Position numbers and translations under genes: made by a program
Part shown: piece by piece, positions 42,470 to 45,444 of the stretch
How the letters are laid out: the number at the start of each line of letters is the position of its first letter
Position numbering within the stretch: the first letter of the stretch is position 1
Source of the DNA: a virus
Length of the DNA stretch: 45,444 nucleotides
Virus record (IMG/VR): IMGVR_UViG_3300027754_000166
Coordinates: 1 to 45,444 of that record
Reading direction: 5' to 3' (one strand)
The notes under the pieces: model-generated
Told to the model about the DNA's origin: nothing
Databases searched by the model: none
What the model saw: the letters and a program-made list of their open reading frames with translations, nothing else

Positions 42470-42604
42470 TTACGCGAGTTCGTCTTCAAATAATTCCAAT
42501 TGTTGTTGTACTGTCTCATCCTCGAAAGGGGTGTCGATGTTAATGCTTACCAGAACATCGTCATAATCATTTGATTCTATGAACCACAAGACTTGATTGA
42601 ACAT
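42470..42604 (-). CDS. Tiny acidic protein
   Basis: 44 residues with a strong AAGGAG site seven bases before the start. Very acidic, FNQVLWFIESNDYDDVLVSI onward and ending LELFEDELA, with alternating strands. It could mimic DNA or inhibit a host protein, as many tiny acidic early phage proteins do, but this is inference. Copy 2 of the structured leader starts a few bases after its stop. Confidence 0.7.
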   Translation of the reverse strand: MFNQVLWFIESNDYDDVLVSINIDTPFEDETVQQQLELFEDELA

Positions 42605-42762
42605 AACTATCTCCTTGAAAAGTTAAAGAGGGCGAAGCCATCCCCGCCCTGACCCTGCGGGGTGGCTAGCCCGATAATGAATCTGAGCGAAGCCCATCGC
42701 AAGCCCCTGCCACAAAGCGAAGCGACTGGCGGGAATAGGCTTGCCGGGCTGAGCGAACAACA
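42605..42762 (-). other. GC-rich structured gap between early genes
   Basis: 158 bases without a gene, much richer in GC than its surroundings. It holds CCCCGC/GCGGGG (42642-42647 with 42657-42662), the palindrome GGCTAGCC (42664-42671) and three copies of GCGAAGC. It looks like a folded RNA or an imported repeat element; no coding frame is convincing. Confidence 0.6.
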
Positions 42763-42972
42763 TCACTGAGTTTTGCTCCATTGAGCATATTCATCAGCAG
42801 CCTCTTGGATCATTGCTTTCTGATCTTCTTCGTAGAGATCATTGAATGGAACAAAGTGATTCTCTTGACAACAAGAGATCTTGCCATCTTGAGGCTGTAA
42901 ACAATAACAGCAGTAGTTACCCCTACTACGTAGGTCATCTTCAAGTCCTAACAGAAAGTCTTTCATTCTCAT
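42763..42972 (-). CDS. Small cysteine-rich protein
   Basis: 69 residues. CCYC (C21, C22, C24) and CC (C34, C35) could bind zinc; the C-terminal half is an acidic helix (DLYEEDQKAMIQEAADEYAQ). It starts within the stop of the zinc-ribbon gene upstream (ATGA). The role is unknown. Confidence 0.7.
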   Translation of the reverse strand: MRMKDFLLGLEDDLRSRGNYCCYCLQPQDGKISCCQENHFVPFNDLYEEDQKAMIQEAADEYAQWSKTQ

Positions 42973-43181
42973 GTTGTCCTCTTTGGGTTAAGTTGTTTAA
43001 GTTCATCCATGTTGCTAATCAACATGTAGCTGCTCTTGTTGATTGGAGCTATGGTGTGTTGCACCTTCCGTGCCAGGGTTTCTCCACAAGACATACACGT
43101 AGGACGAGCCATGTGTCTCCGTTGTGGTTCAACCCGAACACCATAGCAATTGGTACAGATGGGTAGATAGTTCTCGTTCAA
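42969..43181 (-). CDS. Small zinc-ribbon protein, TTG start
   Basis: 70 residues from TTG 43181, which overlaps the previous stop (TTGA) with GGAG seven bases before it. CTNC (C9, C12) and CMSC (C29, C32) form a clear two-knuckle zinc ribbon, followed by a basic stretch. Similar phage zinc ribbons may bind RNA polymerase or DNA. No specific family is recognised. Confidence 0.72.
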   Translation of the reverse strand: MNENYLPICTNCYGVRVEPQRRHMARPTCMSCGETLARKVQHTIAPINKSSYMLISNMDELKQLNPKRTT

Positions 43182-43369
43182 TCTTCAACTCCAAAATGTT
43201 TTAATACAAAATGTCCAACATCTTTACCAGCAACATTTGCACATTCCCGAACAATCAACTCGGCAAACTTTTCTGTAAAGATTTCTTGTTCCATCCCGTC
43301 AGATAACATGGCGTAATAGTCAGCATGATCTTTAGCCTGTTTAACAAGTTCTTTAATTCGTTTGTTCAT
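43178..43369 (-). CDS. Small helical phage protein
   Basis: 63 residues: NKRIKELVKQAKDHADYYAM and FAELIVRECANVAGKDVGH. The pattern MN.RIKEL..QA......KFAELIVRECA is very common among phages of proteobacteria, function unknown. GGAGATC precedes the start. The stop overlaps the next start. Confidence 0.78.
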   Translation of the reverse strand: MNKRIKELVKQAKDHADYYAMLSDGMEQEIFTEKFAELIVRECANVAGKDVGHFVLKHFGVED

Positions 43370-43380
43370 ATGATCTCCAG

Positions 43381-43668
43381 TTAGTAGATAGGTCTATTGG
43401 CATCCCACTTGTCACGCTTGACGTAAGTGGATATGAAGTTGTTATTAGGAACATTGCCAGGATCATCCAGTGAGCCTATGAATTGATTCCAGTCTTCAGT
43501 TGTGAGCAGGTGCATGTCATCCAGATACCTAAGTCGCATCTCCAGTTGATACTTAGACTTTGATATTTCAAAGCATCTGCATCCATGTAACCATTCGAGA
43601 TCAGTGATGCCATCAACAACTGGTCTTACGACCAGGTTGTTGTTTAAGTGAATAGCGTGATACATCAT
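43381..43668 (-). CDS. Small protein of unknown function
   Basis: 95 residues, mixed strands and helices (ITDLEWLHGCRCFEISKSKY onward). GGAGA eight bases upstream of ATG 43668. No family is recognised. It is part of the string of small early genes. Confidence 0.68.
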   Translation of the reverse strand: MMYHAIHLNNNLVVRPVVDGITDLEWLHGCRCFEISKSKYQLEMRLRYLDDMHLLTTEDWNQFIGSLDDPGNVPNNNFISTYVKRDKWDANRPIY

Positions 43669-43670
43669 GA

Positions 43671-43802
43671 TTACATTCTCCAGAAGTAAATTGCAAAAGG
43701 AACACCAATGGCTAAAGCTACAAGTAAAGCACCAAGGTAATCACTCCAGTGATATTTGGTATCTCCAGTTCTACGCTGGTAAATGTTAGTGATGTCTTTC
43801 AT
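43671..43802 (-). CDS. Tiny membrane protein
   Basis: 43 residues: a polar N-terminus and one transmembrane segment (about 23-41, LGALLVALAIGVPFAIYFW). It is coupled to the gene before by ATGA and lies two bases from the next start. It may modify the host membrane early in infection; unproven. Confidence 0.65.
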   Translation of the reverse strand: MKDITNIYQRRTGDTKYHWSDYLGALLVALAIGVPFAIYFWRM

Positions 43803-43957
43803 GATTGCTTACCTTCCTTAATGAGCAGCTCTTCCTCTTCGCACTCAGTATCAGTAGTGCATTGGTATTGGTGTTGAGTAGCTGTTTGGTAAACCCAACC
43901 ACCCCAGGTAGCAAGTACTACGAAGTTAAGAATCATTACGATGTGAAGTGTTTTCAT
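43799..43957 (-). CDS. Tiny signal-anchored acidic protein
   Basis: 52 residues: an N-terminal hydrophobic segment (LHIVMILNFVVLATWGGWVY) and an acidic tail with CTTDTECEEEE. GGAG precedes it. It could be a small membrane or periplasmic protein. Its start lies 27 bases past a strong terminator, so it needs read-through. Confidence 0.65.
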   Translation of the reverse strand: MKTLHIVMILNFVVLATWGGWVYQTATQHQYQCTTDTECEEEELLIKEGKQS

Positions 43958-43983
43958 GTTGATCTCCAGAAGTTACTAGGAAC

Positions 43984-44015
43984 AAAAAAAAAGGTAGTGG
44001 AGTGAACCACTACCT
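43984..44015 (-). terminator. Rho-independent terminator
   Basis: On the minus strand, AGGTAGTGG (44015-44007) pairs with CCACTACCT (44000-43992) around TTCACT, followed by a run of eight or nine Ts. It ends the transcript of the small gene at 44024-44248. Confidence 0.93.
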
Positions 44016-44023
44016 GTCGGAGA

Positions 44024-44248
44024 TTACTTGCTTGCACGAGCTGCTGTGTCTTGCTTGAGCAACTCACGCAACACCTTGATGTCTGTGACGATGGAAGAAA
44101 CGTCAGAACCACGAGGGTTGTCGAACTTCTCCATGCTCCAGAGTGCGTTAGACAGAAGCTGCTGAGCGAGAAAGATTTGCAAACCAGCAGGTTTGCGTTC
44201 AGTAAGATTGTTGAAAGCGTTGAAGTCGAAGTCGTTTTGCTGTGCCAT
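44024..44248 (-). CDS. Small early protein
   Basis: 74 residues from the ATG at 44248, which has AAAGGAG upstream; an in-frame extension to 44458 runs through the GC-rich leader and looks non-coding. Helical, AQQNDFDFNAFNNLTERKPA onward and ending ELLKQDTAARASK. It has its own terminator and a 320-base leader, which suggests a separately controlled, highly expressed transcript. No family is recognised. Confidence 0.72.
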   Translation of the reverse strand: MAQQNDFDFNAFNNLTERKPAGLQIFLAQQLLSNALWSMEKFDNPRGSDVSSIVTDIKVLRELLKQDTAARASK

Positions 44249-44567
44249 TTTTACTGCTCCTTTAGGTTGATGAAGTGAAGGGGATTCGCCCCCCTCACCA
44301 AAGCTGGACGTGGTGGCTAGGGCCGCCCACAGGCGGCACGCAGTTCCGACGAAAGGAGGAATTGGCAACGCAGATGGCCGTGCCAGGACTTTGGGGTAGG
44401 GGCCCCGCTGGCGCGGAGCTCTGCACTGCCAACCACCACAAGAAGCTGGGGGGCGCAATCCACAAACGCACAGCTACCAAAAGAGCTTGGCTCAGCTCAT
44501 ACGACAAGACAATGCTAAGACCTTACTGTTGCAAACCAAGGTTGTTACTAGGAACATAGCGGAGTAG
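44249..44567 (-). other. GC-rich leader or ncRNA region
   Basis: 319 bases between a terminator and the gene at 44248. The stretch 44280-44460 is far richer in GC than the phage average and holds strong hairpins such as GCCGCC/GGCGGC (44322-44337) and GGGGCCCC (44399-44406). Open frames cross it, but none has a good start and ribosome site. It may be a folded leader or an RNA product, with a promoter near 44480-44560. Confidence 0.55.
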
Positions 44568-44589
44568 AAAAAAAACCCGCCGAAGCGGG
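44568..44589 (-). terminator. Rho-independent terminator after first early gene
   Basis: On the minus strand, CCCGC (44589-44585), TTCG tetraloop and GCGGG (44580-44576), followed by eight Ts (44575-44568). It is a compact, strong terminator. Confidence 0.93.
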
Positions 44590-44596
44590 ATGTAGT

Positions 44597-44917
44597 TCAA
44601 GAATCTAGGTTGTACACAATTGCTTGAGCTAGGTACTGCGCCATGTTGCGAAGCTCGCTAGCAGAATGTATCTCGAACTCAGGATGTGGTCCTGTACCCA
44701 CATCTGCCTCAAGCTCGATAGCTAACTCTAGCTCAAACCATTCCTCGGTAGCAGCTAACTCTTCTTCCAGAAGAGCTGCTTGAGGAATACTCTCTAACTC
44801 TGTAACGAATGAAGTGTCTGGTTCGAGGTCACCAGACAAGCCAGTGTCGAGAATGATGTCAGTGAAGAAGTCTACTTCCTGAGCTGAAGCTAAGAGGGAA
44901 TGAAAGGATAATTGCAT
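44597..44917 (-). CDS. First early gene, very acidic protein
   Basis: 106 residues. AGGAG precedes the start. About one fifth of the residues are Glu or Asp, with blocks such as LLEEELAATEEWFELELAIE. It is the first gene left of the control region and has its own terminator, the layout of early proteins that take over the host. Acidic proteins of this kind may mimic DNA or bind host polymerase; this is inference. No family is recognised. Confidence 0.75.
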   Translation of the reverse strand: MQLSFHSLLASAQEVDFFTDIILDTGLSGDLEPDTSFVTELESIPQAALLEEELAATEEWFELELAIELEADVGTGPHPEFEIHSASELRNMAQYLAQAIVYNLDS

Positions 44918-45039
44918 GGTCGAACTCCTAAGTTGGTTGTATCACCCAACGCCCTATGCGCTGCGTGACCTAAACAGGGAACTTTGGGGAGCCTCGACTT
45001 GTCAAGACCGAAGCCGACGAAGTCGGGGATTTTGTATTG

Positions 45040-45048
45040 TTGTCCACA
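45040..45048 (+). promoter_or_regulatory. DnaA-box-like site
   Basis: TTGTCCACA differs by one base from the TTATCCACA consensus. It lies in the gene-free region near repeats, so it might belong to an origin. One site alone can occur by chance. Confidence 0.35.
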
Positions 45049-45087
45049 GGTTGTGGTACACAACGAACAGGGTTAACGAGGCGACCT

Positions 45088-45115
45088 AAGATAGATACAC
45101 AACAACTGACAACAA
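45088..45115 (-). promoter_or_regulatory. Candidate leftward promoter
   Basis: On the minus strand TTGTTG (45115-45110) and TATCTT (45093-45088) are 16 bases apart, pointing toward the first early gene at 44917. Matches are partial; a TTGACA at 45005-45000 has no fitting -10. Confidence 0.3.
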
Positions 45116-45198
45116 TAGAAAATTCGTCTTTACAAGTTGAGTACCAAAGTACCATGGTTAGTCACGGAGCCCGATGAGGAATGAGGAGCACAGTTGTC

Positions 45199-45265
45199 AG
45201 TCGGAGCGTATCCAACACAACAGTCGGAGGGATAGCCGATACAGACGTACATGAGTTAGTCGGAG
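45199..45265 (+). repeat. AGTCGGAG iteron-like repeats
   Basis: The octamer AGTCGGAG occurs at 45199-45206, 45222-45229 and 45258-45265; a related TTAGTCACGGAG lies at 45159-45170. Spacing is 23 and 36 bases. Such clusters can be binding sites for an initiator or transcription factor. Confidence 0.55.
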
Positions 45266-45310
45266 ACCAAGCGGCTAGCCTCTCATCGTCTGTGTGAGGC
45301 AAGTACAGTT

Positions 45311-45436
45311 GTTAGAGTAACGACGACGACATGACGAACACCATGTCAGGATTGTGCGAGGTAGATGCTGTATCCGTGTCCGTATTAAATACATATCAAA
45401 CGGATAGACTAGATGATAGACAACGAGGTACAACAG
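45311..45436. repeat. Terminal direct repeat, right copy
   Basis: Exact copy of bases 1-126. The eight bases after it (45437-45444) differ from those that follow the left copy (127-134), so they are probably an assembly tail and not phage sequence. Confidence 0.9.
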
Positions 45437-45444
45437 ACCCACCC

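Larger units (their letters stand above)
44918..45310. other. Gene-free control region, right part
   Basis: No convincing gene. It contains a weak leftward promoter candidate (45088-45115), a DnaA-box-like TTGTCCACA (45040-45048) within TTGTCCACAGGTTGTGG, a hairpin CCGAC-GAA-GTCGG (45014-45026), and a cluster of AGTCGGAG repeats (45199-45265). Together with 127-582 across the contig ends it forms the divergent control region. Confidence 0.6.

Noticed and set aside
44249-44458. In-frame 70-residue extension of the small early gene at 44024-44248
   Set aside because: It runs through the GC-rich leader, has odd Pro/Arg/Cys composition and a poor start, while ATG 44248 has a clear AAAGGAG site.
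44275-44559. Plus-strand open frame of 94 residues over the GC-rich island
   Set aside because: Lies opposite the leftward unit, no ribosome site, composition is that of a random GC-rich frame.
45000-45005. Perfect TTGACA on the minus strand as a promoter
   Set aside because: No acceptable -10 box lies 15-19 bases downstream.
45437-45444. Tail acccaccc as phage sequence
   Set aside because: It follows the right repeat but differs from the bases that follow the left repeat; most likely an assembly artefact.
1-45444. Temperate lifestyle, CRISPR array, insertion sequences
   Set aside because: No integrase, excisionase, repressor, transposase or regularly spaced repeat array was found on either strand.

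Overview
The window is a nearly complete genome of a tailed double-stranded DNA phage with a short, podovirus-type tail. The exact 126-base repeat at 1-126 and 45311-45436 shows that the contig closes on itself (circular assembly or direct terminal repeat). The tail genes resemble the P22 gp4/gp10 accessory factors, large internal (ejection) proteins follow them, and no tape measure, sheath or tail tube is visible. A nested Rz/Rz1 spanin pair points to a Gram-negative host. Small proteins such as the one at 30801-31079 (ending ...TKLYTHPPQR) recall phages of Burkholderiales-like proteobacteria, but the host is inference. I see no integrase, repressor or partition gene and no T7-type RNA polymerase, so a virulent phage that relies on host RNA polymerase is the simplest reading.

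Layout. A control region without genes (about 44918-45444 joined to 1-582) separates two divergent transcription units. The rightward unit (583-30182) starts with an initiator-like tRNA(CAT) and six very small basic proteins. Next come the terminase subunits, portal, a phage GroES, scaffold, capsid proteins and the major capsid protein. A strong terminator follows, then beta-helix and tail-spike genes, the P22-like tail completion genes, a cupin, three DNA-ejection proteins, another fibre-like protein, and finally the lysis cassette (membrane proteins, a lipoprotein, Rz with Rz1 inside it, and an M15 peptidase endolysin). The leftward unit (44917 down to 30179) carries small early genes, two genes of unknown function behind a repeated structured leader, a MoxR/CobS-like AAA+ ATPase with a zincin-VWA partner, a primase, a DnaB-type helicase, a nucleotidyltransferase-like protein, a family A DNA polymerase, an OB-fold/SSB-like protein, a 5'-3' exonuclease, a T7-type endonuclease I and a run of tiny genes. 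The two units converge at 30179-30182, where their stop codons overlap.

How it works together. The leftward genes supply replication and recombination (primase, helicase, polymerase, SSB-like protein, exonuclease, junction resolvase). The rightward genes package DNA, build the head (with GroES helping capsid folding), attach the tail and spikes, and lyse the cell. Most leftward genes overlap by ATGA, so translation is probably coupled. Intrinsic terminators placed directly in front of downstream genes suggest expression is graded by partial read-through.

Most notable observations: (1) two copies of a two-hairpin RNA leader in front of neighbouring unknown genes, with several compensatory base changes in the stem; (2) an AAA+/zincin-VWA gene pair inside the replication module; (3) a phage-borne initiator-like tRNA; (4) a probable ATT start codon; (5) a peptide echo between the end of the major capsid protein and the start of the nucleotidyltransferase-like protein; (6) GC-rich structured islands between early genes.
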